Origin: Streptomyces niphimycinicus
GTDB lineage: Bacteria > Actinomycetota > Actinomycetes > Streptomycetales > Streptomycetaceae
Reading direction: 5' to 3'
NCBI RefSeq assembly: GCF_018883605.1
Contig: NZ_JAHLEM010000070.1
Coordinates: forward strand, 1 to 55,226
Length of the DNA stretch: 55,226 nucleotides
Below, piece by piece: positions 32,249 to 41,033 of the stretch. The first letter of the stretch is position 1, and every line of letters starts with the position of its first letter. The translations under genes and the position numbers were made by a program. The notes under the pieces are model-generated. The model worked only from the letters and a program-made list of their open reading frames with translations. It was not told where the DNA came from and made no database searches.

Positions 32249-32905
32249 TCACCGCACGGGCGTCCGGGGGCGCGGCACGAAGTGGAAGGGGCGGCCGCCG
32301 TTGTCAACAGTGAGCGTCCCGTGACGGCCGGCACTCGACCACTCCAATTCAAGGTGCCACTCGATCTCGAAGGCCGAGGCGGCGGGGTAGACCTCGAATA
32401 GTTCAGGGTCACTGCTGGTGACGGTGAACGGAAAGTCCGGGCCGTCCAGGGGCCGGAGAACCGGGTGATCTGCGTCCAGGTCGGTGGTGAACCCCCGTTT
32501 CTCCAGGTGGCTCATGATCAGGCCCCAATGTTGTGCAGGACGCGGGGCTTTACGGGAGAGCACGACAGGACGCATTTCCCTGAGCACCACGGCCTGTGTA
32601 GCAAGCCCTTCCACGAGCACGCTGGCCCCATCTTCTGGAGTCCACGTGCCTGCCCACGTATGGGGGGCGGCTGGTTCGTCTGCCCACCGGTAGACGTCAT
32701 TGGCCGTCCGGATGCCTGAACCGGTCGCCATACAGGGGGTCTCGAGTTTCCGCGACTCGTTGGTGTGGTGGATGGTGACGCCACCATGAATGACGCCCGC
32801 TTGGACAACCGGACCGGCCACGTGCGAATGGTCGGACAAGGAGTTCTCGGTGTGCGGTCGCTGCACTGGCTCTGTCGGTTCCTCAGGCACGCTCAACTCC
32901 CCCAT
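32249..32905 (-). CDS. Hypothetical protein with VVQAG-IHGG motif
   Basis: 218 residues, no enzyme motif recognised. After a polar N terminus the segment SHVAGPVVQAGVIHGGVTIH matches a short beta motif found at the N termini of many otherwise unrelated actinobacterial proteins. The rest alternates strands and acidic loops (RWADEPAAPHTWAGTWTPED; SAFEIEWHLELEWSS). It is convergent to the Nudix-like gene, so not part of that operon. Function unknown. Confidence 0.6.
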   Translation of the reverse strand: MGELSVPEEPTEPVQRPHTENSLSDHSHVAGPVVQAGVIHGGVTIHHTNESRKLETPCMATGSGIRTANDVYRWADEPAAPHTWAGTWTPEDGASVLVEGLATQAVVLREMRPVVLSRKAPRPAQHWGLIMSHLEKRGFTTDLDADHPVLRPLDGPDFPFTVTSSDPELFEVYPAASAFEIEWHLELEWSSAGRHGTLTVDNGGRPFHFVPRPRTPVR

Positions 32906-33098
32906 GTGATCCCACCAGTGCCAACGGTTCCATCAGCGTGGCACAGGTCACCCGGGGCCGTCCGGATTTCTGTGTTTTCGTGCGCTTCTTGAACGCGGAG
33001 GTGTCGTTCTTGTAGATCTTGGCGAAGGGGTCCCGGTGCAGGCGACGGCGCGTATTCTCGGCGTCTTCGTGCCGACGGTCGACGCCCAGGGGCTGGAC
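32906..33098. other. Unassigned stretch at the right edge of the island
   Basis: A minus-strand frame contains FAKIYKNDTSAFKKRTKTQK, Lys-rich and codon-wise unlike its GC-rich surroundings, but with no clear start and no recognised family. It may be a decayed gene end. Confidence 0.3.
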
Positions 33099-33281
33099 CA
33101 TGCCGCGATCCGTCGTTGGGGTGTGCCGCCGCAAGCGCGGATACTGGGCGCATGCGTATTGACTTCGAGCCCGAGGCCATGGGGCCCACTCCGTTCTACA
33201 AGCTGCTGACCTCGGTGATCGTGCCTCGGCCGATTGCCTGGGTGTCGACGGTGGGCCGGGATGGCTCCGCGAACCTCGCCC
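33099..33281 (+). repeat. Right direct repeat: 5' part of the intact flavin reductase gene
   Basis: Matches 21742-21930 in the same orientation, including about 53 bases upstream of the start codon and the first 43 codons or so. See the left copy for extent and differences. Confidence 0.85.
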
Positions 33282-33772
33282 CGCACTCGTTCTTCACCGT
33301 GGCGGCCGTGGCTCCGCCCATCGTGCAGTTCACCTCCGTGGGGCGTAAGGATTCGCTGCGGAACGTCGAGGACACCGGGGAGTTCGTGGTGAACCTCGCG
33401 CCGGAGGGGCTGTTCGAGCAGATCAACGCGACCGCGACGGACTTTCCGCACGGGGTGAGCGAGTTCGAGGCGGTGGGGGTGGCGCAGGAGGCGAGTGCGC
33501 GGGTGAAGCCGCCTCGGGTGGCGGGGTCGCCGGTGGCGTTGGAGTGTGTGGTGCACAGCACGATGGGGCTCGGCAACTCGACGGTGGTCTTCGGGCGGGT
33601 GGTGCATGCCGCGGTCGACGACGCGGTGATGGTCGACGGGCATGCGGAGATCAGCAGGCTGCGGCCGCTGTCCCGGCTGGGGAAGAACGAGTGGGGCACG
33701 GTCGGTGAGGTGCTGGATCTGGCCCGGATCCGTTACGCGGACTGGGAGGGCCAGGGGCCCGAGAAGGTGTGA
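33152..33772 (+). CDS. Flavin reductase family protein (DIM6/NTAB)
   Basis: 206 residues. It has the split-barrel FMN-binding order: LTSVIVPRPIAWVSTVGRDG, then APPIVQFTSVGRKDSLRNVE, DTGEFVVNLAPEGLFEQINA and GNSTVVFGRVVHAAV. It resembles the actinobacterial flavin reductase-like group that either supplies reduced FMN to a monooxygenase or acts as an FMN-binding oxidoreductase. A 45-residue copy of its start lies at 21796. The HAD gene follows at 33813. Confidence 0.88.
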   Translation: MRIDFEPEAMGPTPFYKLLTSVIVPRPIAWVSTVGRDGSANLAPHSFFTVAAVAPPIVQFTSVGRKDSLRNVEDTGEFVVNLAPEGLFEQINATATDFPHGVSEFEAVGVAQEASARVKPPRVAGSPVALECVVHSTMGLGNSTVVFGRVVHAAVDDAVMVDGHAEISRLRPLSRLGKNEWGTVGEVLDLARIRYADWEGQGPEKV

Positions 33773-33812
33773 GGCCAGGGGCCGGAGGAAGGGGCCGGAG
33801 GAAGGGGCCGCG

Positions 33813-34460
33813 GTGATCGGGAGCGTTGTGTTCGACATCGGCTCGACCCTGGTCCGTGAGGACCGCTACTGGGGTTCCTGGGCCGACTGGCTCGGGGTGC
33901 CGCGGCACACTCTGTCCGCGCTGGTGGGGGCCGTCGTCGCGCAGGGGCGGGACGACAAGGACGCGCTCCGTCTGGTGCGGCCGGGCGTGGACATCGACGC
34001 CGAGTGGCGGGCGCGGGAGGCGGCGGGTCGGGGGGAGTGGCTGGACGAGTCGGATGTGTACCCCGATGTGCGGTCCGCGCTCGGCGGGCTGCGGGAGTCG
34101 GGGCCGCGGGTGGTCCTGGCCGGGAATCAGACGCTGCGGGCGGGTGCGCTGCTGCGGGAGCTGGGGCTGCCGGTCGACGCCGTGGCGACGTCCAGTGAGT
34201 GGGGGGTCGCCAAGCCCGATCCGGAGTTCTTCCGGCGGGTGGTGGCGCTCGGCGGGGCCGCGCCGGGGGACACGCTGTACGTGGGTGACTATCCGGCCTT
34301 CGACATCCGGCCGGCGAAGGCCGCCGGGCTGCGGGCCGCGCATATCCGCCGGGGGCCGTGGGCGTATCTGTGGGCCGATACCGCCGACGCGGCGATGGCG
34401 GACTGGCGGATCGACTCGTTGAGTGAGCTGGTGGAGATCGTCGCCGAACGGTCGGTGTGA
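33813..34460 (+). CDS. HAD-family hydrolase
   Basis: 215 residues from a GTG. Motif I reads VVFDIGSTLV, with Gly where phosphatases have the second Asp (DxD), a variant known in some HAD branches; motif II is VVLAGNQTL (Asn-Gln rather than Ser/Thr), motif III Lys is in WGVAKPDPEFF, motif IV DTLYVGDYPAFDI. With two substituted motif residues its phosphatase activity is uncertain. The short spacer before it holds a tandem GCCGGAGGAAGGG repeat that supplies several ribosome-binding-like sites. Confidence 0.8.
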   Translation: MIGSVVFDIGSTLVREDRYWGSWADWLGVPRHTLSALVGAVVAQGRDDKDALRLVRPGVDIDAEWRAREAAGRGEWLDESDVYPDVRSALGGLRESGPRVVLAGNQTLRAGALLRELGLPVDAVATSSEWGVAKPDPEFFRRVVALGGAAPGDTLYVGDYPAFDIRPAKAAGLRAAHIRRGPWAYLWADTADAAMADWRIDSLSELVEIVAERSV

Positions 34461-34722
34461 TCGTCCTCGTGGCCCGCGGGCTCAGGGGAGGGGCGTGCGC
34501 TGGGTGAGGAATTCACACCCGGTGTGATGCGAGTGCTTGCATATATCTACCGCACACCCTTCCCGGGTGCCCCGCATGGCGATTGACTCGTCCCATGCCG
34601 CTCAGGGGGCGCCAGACCTGAGCGAAGGGGCCGCCGGACTCCTCCCTCCTCGGCCGGCGGCCCATCTCCCTGTCTGCGCGGATGCCTGTCTGTGCGGATC
34701 CCTGTCCGTACGGAGAAGCGCG
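34461..34722. other. Convergent spacer with palindrome
   Basis: 262 bases between the HAD gene and the end of uppP. A perfect 15-base palindrome TCACACC-C-GGTGTGA lies at 34513-34527 beside an AT-rich patch CTTGCATATATCT. No gene starts here, so its meaning is unclear. Confidence 0.4.
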
Positions 34723-35595
34723 TCAGCCCGCCGACTCGGCCGCATGGGCGCTCAGCACACCGAAGCCCACCAGCGCGAAGAGCACGAGGCCCAGCAGAAT
34801 CCGGTAGATCACAAACGGCATGAAGCTCTTGCTGGAAATGAACTTCATAAACCACGCGATAACGGCATATCCGACAACGAAGGCGATGACGGTCGCGAAG
34901 ATCGTCGGGCCCCATGCCGTATGCCCCTCGGACGCGTCCTTCAGCTCGAAGGCGCCCGAGGCCAGCACCGCCGGGACCGCGAGCAGGAAGGAGTAGCGGG
35001 CCGCCGCCTCGCGGGTGTAGCCCATGAGCAGTCCGCCGCTGATGGTCGCGCCGGACCGGGAAACGCCCGGCACCAGCGCCATCGCCTGGCAGACGCCGAA
35101 TATGAGGCCGTCCCGGATGCTGAGTTCCTTCAGCGTCTTGCGCTGGTTGGCGACGCGATGCCGGCCGCCCGACTCATCGCGCGCCGCACGCCGGTCCGCG
35201 AAGCCCAGGACGAGGCCCATGACCACGAGGGTCGTTGCTATGAGCCGCAGATCGCGGAACGGGCCCTCGATCGCGTCCTGGAGGGTGAGCCCGAGCACAC
35301 CGATGGGAAGCGAGCCGACGATCACCAGCCAGCCCATCTGGGCGTCGTGGTTGCCGCGCCACTCCTTGCTGAAGAGCGAGCGGAACCAGGCCGAGACGAT
35401 ATTGACGATGTCCTTGCGGAAGTAGATGAGCACCGCGAGCTCCGTGCCGATCTGGGTGATCGCGGTGAACGCGGGCCCAGGGTCGCTCCAGCCGGCGAAC
35501 GCGGCCGTGAGCCGCAGATGGGCGCTGGAGGAGATCGGAAGAAACTCAGTCAACCCCTGGACCAGCCCGAGGATGAATGATTCAAACCACGACAT
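34723..35595 (-). CDS. uppP: Undecaprenyl-diphosphatase
   Basis: 290 residues, an integral membrane protein. The two family signatures are visible: LVQGLTEFLPISSSAHL near the N terminus and CQAMALVPGVSRSGATISGG in the middle, both needed for catalysis at the outer membrane face. It dephosphorylates undecaprenyl diphosphate for recycling of the cell-wall lipid carrier and can give bacitracin resistance. It is divergent from the MFS gene at 35951. Confidence 0.95.
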   Translation of the reverse strand: MSWFESFILGLVQGLTEFLPISSSAHLRLTAAFAGWSDPGPAFTAITQIGTELAVLIYFRKDIVNIVSAWFRSLFSKEWRGNHDAQMGWLVIVGSLPIGVLGLTLQDAIEGPFRDLRLIATTLVVMGLVLGFADRRAARDESGGRHRVANQRKTLKELSIRDGLIFGVCQAMALVPGVSRSGATISGGLLMGYTREAAARYSFLLAVPAVLASGAFELKDASEGHTAWGPTIFATVIAFVVGYAVIAWFMKFISSKSFMPFVIYRILLGLVLFALVGFGVLSAHAAESAG

Positions 35596-35950
35596 TGAGT
35601 CTTCGCTATCCAGAGGCTGATCGTGCGCTGATCGGTTTCTGGCCAGAGATGGCCAGGCGTGACCGATTCAGGCGGGGTGGTCGGTGGGAAGCCGGCGGTC
35701 GAGGATCAACTGCCGGGTGTGGGCAGCGTAGCGTCCCCGGGTGCGCGGCCCATCAAGGGCCTGGTCGGACCATCGGTTCATCGCTTTGACCTTGGGTACT
35801 CGGCGCTCGGCCGCCCGGCCGCGGGCGCCCTGGTGAGGATCAGTCGTGGACGGCTGTGATCAGCCGTGGACAGCCCGGACAGCCGGACGGCCCGGACAGC
35901 CCAGTCAGCCCGGACAGCCGAGAGGCCGAGGAGCCGAGGAGCCGAACCGT
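35596..35950. repeat. Gene-free region with CAGCCCGGA/GAGGCCGAG-type short tandem repeats
   Basis: 355 bases between uppP and the MFS gene. From about 35865 to 35945 it consists of degenerate 10-12 base units (CAGCCCGGACAGCC, CGAGGAGCCGAGGAGCC). The left part is ordinary spacer with no gene. The repeats make long false reading frames on both strands. Confidence 0.55.
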
Positions 35951-37471
35951 ATGACCGCGATCGGGCACGACGGAGGACAGGGAGGCCGAGGGAACGGGCC
36001 CGGCGGGACGATCAGCACCGAGGTCCCGGCACGGCTGGACCGGCTGCCCTGGTCGCGCTGGCACTGGATGATCGTGATCGGCCTTGGCACCGTATGGATC
36101 CTGGACGGTCTCGAAGTGACCGTCGTCGGCAATATCGCCAGCCGCCTCTCCGAGCCCGGCAGCGGGCTGCCCATCACCGACGCGCAGGTCATCGGGGTCG
36201 CGGCGGCCCTCTATGTGGCCGGGGCCTGCACCGGGGCGCTGGTCTTCGGCTGGCTCACCGACCGCTACGGCCGCAAGAGACTCTTCCTCATCACCCTCGG
36301 GGTCTATCTGGCCGCCACCGCGCTCACCGCCATCGCCTTTTCCGCCTGGTGGTTCTTCCTCTTCCGCTTCCTCACCGGCTTCGGCATCGGCGGGGAGTAC
36401 GCGGCCATCAACTCCGCGATCGACGAGCTGATCCCCAGCAGATACCGGGGCCGCGTCGATCTGGTCATCAACGGGAGCTTCTGGCTCGGCGCGATGGGCG
36501 GCTCGCTGCTCTCCGTGCTGATGCTCAACACGGCGTTCTTCCCGCTGAACGTCGGCTGGCGGCTCACCTTCGCCCTCGGCGTCGTCCTCGGCCTGGTCAT
36601 CCTGCTGGTGCGCCGGAACGTCCCGGAGAGCCCCCGCTGGATGTTCATCCACGGCCGGGCGGAGGGCGCCGAGGAACTGGTCGCGGCGGCCGAACGGCGG
36701 ATCGAGGACGAGACCGGGCGGCGCCTCCCCGAGCCGGACAGGGCCATCACCATCAAGACGCGGAAGAGCACCGGCTTCATCGAGATCGCCCGGACGATCT
36801 TCCGGGCGTATCCCCGGCGCGCGGTCCTGGGGCTGGCCCTCTTCATCGGGCAGGCGTTCCTCTACAACGCCATCACCTTCGGCTTCGGCTCGATCCTGGT
36901 GCGGTTCTTCAATGTGCCCAGCGGCGACACCGGCTACTACTTCGCGGTCATCGCCTTCGGCAACTTTCTCGGTCCGGCCCTGCTGTGCAGGCTCTTCGAC
37001 ACGGTCGGCCGCCGCGTGATGATCTCGGGGACGTACCTCCTCTCCGGTGCGCTGCTGTTCATCACCGCCTGGATGTTCGGCAACGGCTGGCTCAGCGCGA
37101 CCACGATGACCGCCTGCTGGTGTGTGGTCCTCTTCTTCGCCTCGGCCGGTGCGAGCTCCGCGTATCTGACGGTCAGCGAGGTCTTCCCGATGGAGACGCG
37201 CGCCTTGGCCATCGCCTTCTTCTACGCCATCGGCACGGCGGCCGGAGGCATCACCGGGCCGCTGATCTTCTCGAATCTGACGCAGAGCGGAGTCGTCGCC
37301 GACACCGCGCTGGCCTTCTCCATCGGGGCGGCGCTCATGGTCGCCGCCGGGCTCGTGGCCGCCTTCCTGGCCATCCCGGCCGAACAGCGCCCGCTCGAGG
37401 ACGTCGCCGAGCCGCTGTCCGCCCGCGCGGCGGCCGCCTCCGCCTCCGCGCACGGACCGGCCGGGGGCTGA
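35951..37471 (+). CDS. MFS transporter, sugar-porter-like
   Basis: 506 residues with twelve predicted membrane helices. Family signatures: GWLTDRYGRKRLFLITL after helix 2, RFLTGFGIGGEYAAINSAIDEL in helix 4-5, RRNVPESPRWMFIHGR before the central loop, and EVFPMETRALAIAFFYAIGTA in the second half. These match the metabolite:H+ symporter/sugar porter branch. The ATG at 35951 (MTAIGHDGGQG) is chosen over frame extensions through the upstream tandem repeats. The substrate is unknown. Confidence 0.9.
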   Translation: MTAIGHDGGQGGRGNGPGGTISTEVPARLDRLPWSRWHWMIVIGLGTVWILDGLEVTVVGNIASRLSEPGSGLPITDAQVIGVAAALYVAGACTGALVFGWLTDRYGRKRLFLITLGVYLAATALTAIAFSAWWFFLFRFLTGFGIGGEYAAINSAIDELIPSRYRGRVDLVINGSFWLGAMGGSLLSVLMLNTAFFPLNVGWRLTFALGVVLGLVILLVRRNVPESPRWMFIHGRAEGAEELVAAAERRIEDETGRRLPEPDRAITIKTRKSTGFIEIARTIFRAYPRRAVLGLALFIGQAFLYNAITFGFGSILVRFFNVPSGDTGYYFAVIAFGNFLGPALLCRLFDTVGRRVMISGTYLLSGALLFITAWMFGNGWLSATTMTACWCVVLFFASAGASSAYLTVSEVFPMETRALAIAFFYAIGTAAGGITGPLIFSNLTQSGVVADTALAFSIGAALMVAAGLVAAFLAIPAEQRPLEDVAEPLSARAAAASASAHGPAGG

Positions 37472-37501
37472 GCGCGACGCCCACCGCGGGTCCGCCGCTC
37501 G

Positions 37502-38260
37502 TCAGGCCGACGGTGGTGTCTGGCTCGCGGTCGCGTCCTCGCGGAGGCGCTCCCCGGGGCCCGTGAGCCGCAGTCGGCCACGTTTGCGCCAGGCCACCAG
37601 CGCCCCCGCGACGGCGGGCACCGTGATGAAGGCCATCGCGAGGAGGAAGACGGGCGAGGTGGGGGTGGTGGCGCGGCTGCCCGCGACCACGTACGCCGCG
37701 GTGTTCGGCACACTGCCCAGCCCCGTGGCCAGCAGAAAGGACGGCCAGCCCATCCGTGAGACGGCCGCGCAGTAGTTGGCGGCGGCGAACGGTACGCCGG
37801 GGAACAGCCGGATCGCCAGCATGGACCGGAACCCGTGGTGGCTCAGTTGCCGGTCCGCCGCCGTGAGCCAGCGGCCCCGCAGCAGCGGACGCAGCGCGTC
37901 CTGCCCCAGTAGCCGGCCGAGACCGAAGGCGATCCCGGCGCCGATCACCGTGCCGCCGACGGCCGTGAGCAGCCCGGCCTGGATGCCGAAGAGCGCACCG
38001 GCCGCCACGTTCAGCAGCGGCCGGGGCACCAGCGCCGCGGTGCCCACCCCATACGCGGCCGTGAACAGCAGCACGGCCGTCCCGCCCGACAGCTCCGGCC
38101 AGCCGTGGGTCAGCAGCCGCTGCGGCTGCCACAGCCAGACCGCGATCGCGGAACCGGTGAGCAGCGCGGCGAGCAGCCCCAGCCGCGACCACGGCGAGAG
38201 GAGCACGGCGCGGGCGCGGCGCGTGGCCGGTTTCGCGGGCGGTGCGGCGACATCGAGCAT
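37502..38260 (-). CDS. TVP38/TMEM64 (DedA-related) membrane protein
   Basis: 252 residues, several membrane helices. The VTT/SNARE-associated core is AAGALFGIQAGLLTAVGGTV then GRLLGQDALRPLL and LAIRLFPGVPFAAANYCAAVS, with re-entrant-loop Pro/Gly residues typical of the family implicated in lipid carrier or phospholipid translocation. ATG 38260 (MLDVAAPPAKP) is the sensible start; further upstream the frame enters repeats. Confidence 0.88.
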   Translation of the reverse strand: MLDVAAPPAKPATRRARAVLLSPWSRLGLLAALLTGSAIAVWLWQPQRLLTHGWPELSGGTAVLLFTAAYGVGTAALVPRPLLNVAAGALFGIQAGLLTAVGGTVIGAGIAFGLGRLLGQDALRPLLRGRWLTAADRQLSHHGFRSMLAIRLFPGVPFAAANYCAAVSRMGWPSFLLATGLGSVPNTAAYVVAGSRATTPTSPVFLLAMAFITVPAVAGALVAWRKRGRLRLTGPGERLREDATASQTPPSA

Positions 38261-38647
38261 CGGTGGAGCGTAACCGACCAAGCCGGGCGGGCACCGTGAT
38301 GTCGTCGCGTTGTCGTCCGATTGTCGGCAGACCGTCGACAGAGGGACGGCAGACCGTCTCAAACCAGTCGGCGTACGGCTCGAAACCAGCCGCCGGACGG
38401 CCCGAAATCAGCCGCCGGACGGCCCGAAATCAGCCGCCGGACGGCCCGAAACCGGTCGGCAGGCGGTCCGAGACCAGCCGCGGGGCCCGGGCCGGACCAC
38501 CGGCAACGAGCAGGCCGGACGCCCGGTCAACCACCTCGTCAACCACCTCAGCGCCACGGGCGTTCGCTCCCGGACCACCGGTCCCACCAGCCCCGTACGC
38601 ACCGAAAACCATTCGACGCGGACCGTACAGTGCGCGAAGATCACAGC
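38261..38647. other. Gene-free region dominated by a tandem repeat, upstream of tuf3
   Basis: 387 bases. The 22-base array (38350-38481) is listed separately. Downstream, GGACCGTACAGTGCG around 38620-38635 may hold the promoter for the small ORF and tuf3. No other gene is visible. Confidence 0.5.
38350..38481. repeat. 22-base tandem repeat, six copies
   Basis: Consensus unit CGGACGGCCCGAAATCAGCC plus GC, six consecutive copies; the third and fourth are identical and the outer ones have drifted. It lies between the TVP38 gene and tuf3. There are no spacers between units, so it is a minisatellite, not a CRISPR. Confidence 0.8.
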
Positions 38648-38800
38648 ATGTTCCGGCTCGCCTTCCTCACGCCGACGTCCGCGGTCGCGGACGCGCCGAA
38701 GGCTGCCGTCCCCTCTCTCGCTCCGGCCGCGGTCGCCGCCCTCACCACGGACCCGCCCGCCGCCGTTCCCGCCGTCCGCCTCCACGGCGCCCGAAGCTGA
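38648..38800 (+). CDS. Small Ala/Pro-rich ORF upstream of tuf3
   Basis: 50 codons starting [20 protein letters not shown] and ending RLHGARS. The hydrophobic start and Ala-rich body are protein-like, and it ends 97 bases before tuf3 on the same strand. No strong ribosome-binding site was seen. It could be a leader peptide; a chance frame cannot be excluded. Confidence 0.35.
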   Translation: MFRLAFLTPTSAVADAPKAAVPSLAPAAVAALTTDPPAAVPAVRLHGARS

Positions 38801-38897
38801 CCCTCCTCGGACAACTCCGACGGATCCCCCAGGGGGAGGGTCGGCGAGGTTCTGGGGTCCGCGCTTCCCACCCCCGCTGACGAGGAGAGACCGTCGC

Positions 38898-40079
38898 ATG
38901 TCCAAGCAGACCTATGTGCGCACCAAGCCGCATCTGAACATCGGCACCATGGGCCATGTCGACCACGGCAAGACCACGCTGACCGCCGCCATCACCAAGG
39001 TGCTGAGCGAGCGCGGCACCGGCGGCGCCTACGTACCGGCGGACCGCATCGACCGGGCGCCGGAGGAGGCCGCGCGCGGCATCACCATCAACATCGTGCA
39101 TGTCGAGTACGAGACCGACACCCGCCACTACGCGCATGTCGACATGCCCGGCCACGCCGACTTCATCAAGAACATGGTGACCGGCGCCGCCCAGATCGAC
39201 GGGGCGATCCTCGTCGTCTCCGCGCTCGACGGCGTGATGCCGCAGACCGCCGAGCATGTGCTGCTGGCCCGTCAGGTCGGCGTCGACCACATCGTGGTGG
39301 CCCTCAACAAGGCCGACGCGGGTGACCCCGAGCTGACCGACCTCGTCGAGCTGGAGGTGCGTGAACTGCTCTCCGCGCACGGCTATCCCGGCGACACCAC
39401 GCCCGTCGTACGGGTCTCCGGGCTGCGGGCGCTGGAGGGCGACCCGCGGTGGACCGGGGCGATCGAGGCGCTGCTGGACGCCGTGGACATCTATGTGCCG
39501 ACGCCCGTGCGCCACACCCAGGCCCCGTTCCTGCTACCGGTGGAGAACGTGCTGACCATCACCGGACGCGGCACCGTCGTCACCGGCGCCATCGAGCGCG
39601 GCACGGTCCGGGTCGGCGACCGGGTCGAGGTGCCCGGCACCGAAGTGGCCACGGTGGTCACCGGTGTGGAGACGTTCGGCAAGTCCATGGCGGCGGCCGA
39701 GGCGGGCGACAATGTCGCGCTGCTGCTGCGCGGGGTGGCGCGGGACGCGGTGCGCCGCGGCGATGTGGTGGCCGCGCCCGGCAGCCTCGCGCCGAGGCGG
39801 CGCTTCACCGCGCGGGTGTACGTGCTGTCGGCGGCCGAGGGCGGCCGGCGGACCCCGGTGACCACCGGCTACCGCCCGCAGTTCTACCTCCGCACGGCCG
39901 ATGTGGTCGGCGCCGTGGACCTCGGGCCCCTCGCGGTGGCACGCCCCGGGGACACCGTCACCATGACGGTCGAGCTCGGCCGCGCCGTACCGCTGGAGCC
40001 GGGGCTCGGCTTCGCGATCCGCGAGGGCGGCCGGACGGTGGGCGCGGGCACGGTGACCACCGTGCTCGACCAGCCGTAA
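38898..40079 (+). CDS. tuf3: Elongation factor Tu, divergent third copy
   Basis: 393 residues with all GTPase motifs: GHVDHGKT (19-26), the effector-loop RGITI (60-64), DMPGH (82-86) and NKAD (137-140). Domains 2 and 3 follow ([49 protein letters not shown]). It differs from housekeeping EF-Tu at many otherwise fixed sites, for example [20 protein letters not shown] where the usual form is DKAPEERQRGITISIAH. It lacks the fus/rps operon context and matches the Tuf3 type of streptomycetes. Probably expressed under special conditions. Confidence 0.9.
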   Translation: MSKQTYVRTKPHLNIGTMGHVDHGKTTLTAAITKVLSERGTGGAYVPADRIDRAPEEAARGITINIVHVEYETDTRHYAHVDMPGHADFIKNMVTGAAQIDGAILVVSALDGVMPQTAEHVLLARQVGVDHIVVALNKADAGDPELTDLVELEVRELLSAHGYPGDTTPVVRVSGLRALEGDPRWTGAIEALLDAVDIYVPTPVRHTQAPFLLPVENVLTITGRGTVVTGAIERGTVRVGDRVEVPGTEVATVVTGVETFGKSMAAAEAGDNVALLLRGVARDAVRRGDVVAAPGSLAPRRRFTARVYVLSAAEGGRRTPVTTGYRPQFYLRTADVVGAVDLGPLAVARPGDTVTMTVELGRAVPLEPGLGFAIREGGRTVGAGTVTTVLDQP

Positions 40080-40187
40080 CGACGACCGGTCCCGCTCGCC
40101 CGCCACCTCCGGCAGGAGGCGGGCGAGCGGGAGCCAAGGAGCCGGTGACGGCACGAAGCGCGAGCCCCGTGACGGCACAATGAGACG

Positions 40188-41033
40188 GTGAACGAGCCGA
40201 TACCCGTAAGCCGCGCCGTGGACGGCGGCACCGCCAAGCTGATGCCGGACCTGGACCGCCCACACGCCTGGCTGCTCACGGTGGACGGCGCCCCGCAGTC
40301 GTATGTCGACCTCGACGATCCGGCCCATCTCGAATTCGAGTACGCGCGGCGGATCGCCCATGTCCTGGACGCGGCGGCCGACCCCGGCGCCCCGCTCGAC
40401 GTTCTGCACCTGGGCGGCGGGGCGCTGATGCTGCCCCGCTATCTGGCCGCCACCCGCCCCGGCTCGCACCAAGTGGTGATCGAGGCCGACCGGGGGCTGC
40501 TGGAGCTGGTCACCGAGCATCTTCCGCTGCCGTCCGACGCGGGGATCACGGTGCGGCCGCAGGACGCCCGGACGGCGCTGGAGACCTCGTCCGAGGGGTC
40601 CGCCGATGTCATCGTGGCCGATGTCTTCGGCGGTTCCCGGGTGCCCGCGCATCTGACCTCCGTGGAGTACGCCCGCGCCGCGGCCCGGGCGCTGCGGCCG
40701 GGCGGGTGGTACGTGGCGAATCTGGCCGACGGGGCGCCGTTCGCCTTCCTCCGCTCCCAACTGGCCACCTATCGCACGGCGTTCGCGCATCTCGCCCTGA
40801 TCGCGGAGCCGTCCGTGCTGCGCGGCCGCCGGTTCGGCAACGCCGTGCTGGTGGCCTCCCGGTCCGAACCGCCGGTCGCCGTGCTGGCCCGCCGCACGGC
40901 GGCCGACGCCTTCCCGGCCAGGGTCGAGTACGGGGCGGCGCTGGAGCGTTTCATGGGCGGCGCGGAGCCGGTACGGGACGCGGACGCCACACCGTCGCCC
41001 GAACCGCCGGACGGGGCGTTCAGCGTGGGCTGA
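40188..41033 (+). CDS. Spermidine-synthase-like protein
   Basis: 281 residues from a GTG. Rossmann motif VLHLGGGALMLPRYLAAT (about 67-84) and the acidic QVVIEADRGLLELV place it in the polyamine-synthase fold family; ADVIVADVFGGSRVPAHLTS holds the Asp/aromatic active-site loop. Streptomycete homologues are often annotated as fused MFS/spermidine synthase, but here no membrane helices are present. Aminopropyl transfer is not proven. Its 3' end overlaps the convergent MFS gene by 14 bases. Confidence 0.8.
   Translation: MNEPIPVSRAVDGGTAKLMPDLDRPHAWLLTVDGAPQSYVDLDDPAHLEFEYARRIAHVLDAAADPGAPLDVLHLGGGALMLPRYLAATRPGSHQVVIEADRGLLELVTEHLPLPSDAGITVRPQDARTALETSSEGSADVIVADVFGGSRVPAHLTSVEYARAAARALRPGGWYVANLADGAPFAFLRSQLATYRTAFAHLALIAEPSVLRGRRFGNAVLVASRSEPPVAVLARRTAADAFPARVEYGAALERFMGGAEPVRDADATPSPEPPDGAFSVG

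Noticed and set aside
21742..33281. Integrative element with integrase and att core
   Set aside because: No integrase, excisionase or relaxase was recognised, and the repeats are long and diverged rather than a short identical att core, so only a looser island claim is made.
34513..34527. Palindrome TCACACC-C-GGTGTGA as an operator
   Set aside because: It lies between two convergent gene ends with no promoter needed there; kept only as a note in the spacer entry.
35840..37453. 537-codon open frame on the minus strand across the MFS gene
   Set aside because: It is the antisense of a clear MFS transporter; the translation is Glu/Arg/Gly/Asp-rich with no membrane or domain pattern, as expected from GC-rich third positions.
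38350..38481. Possible CRISPR array
   Set aside because: The 22-base units are directly adjacent with no spacers, and no cas genes are present.
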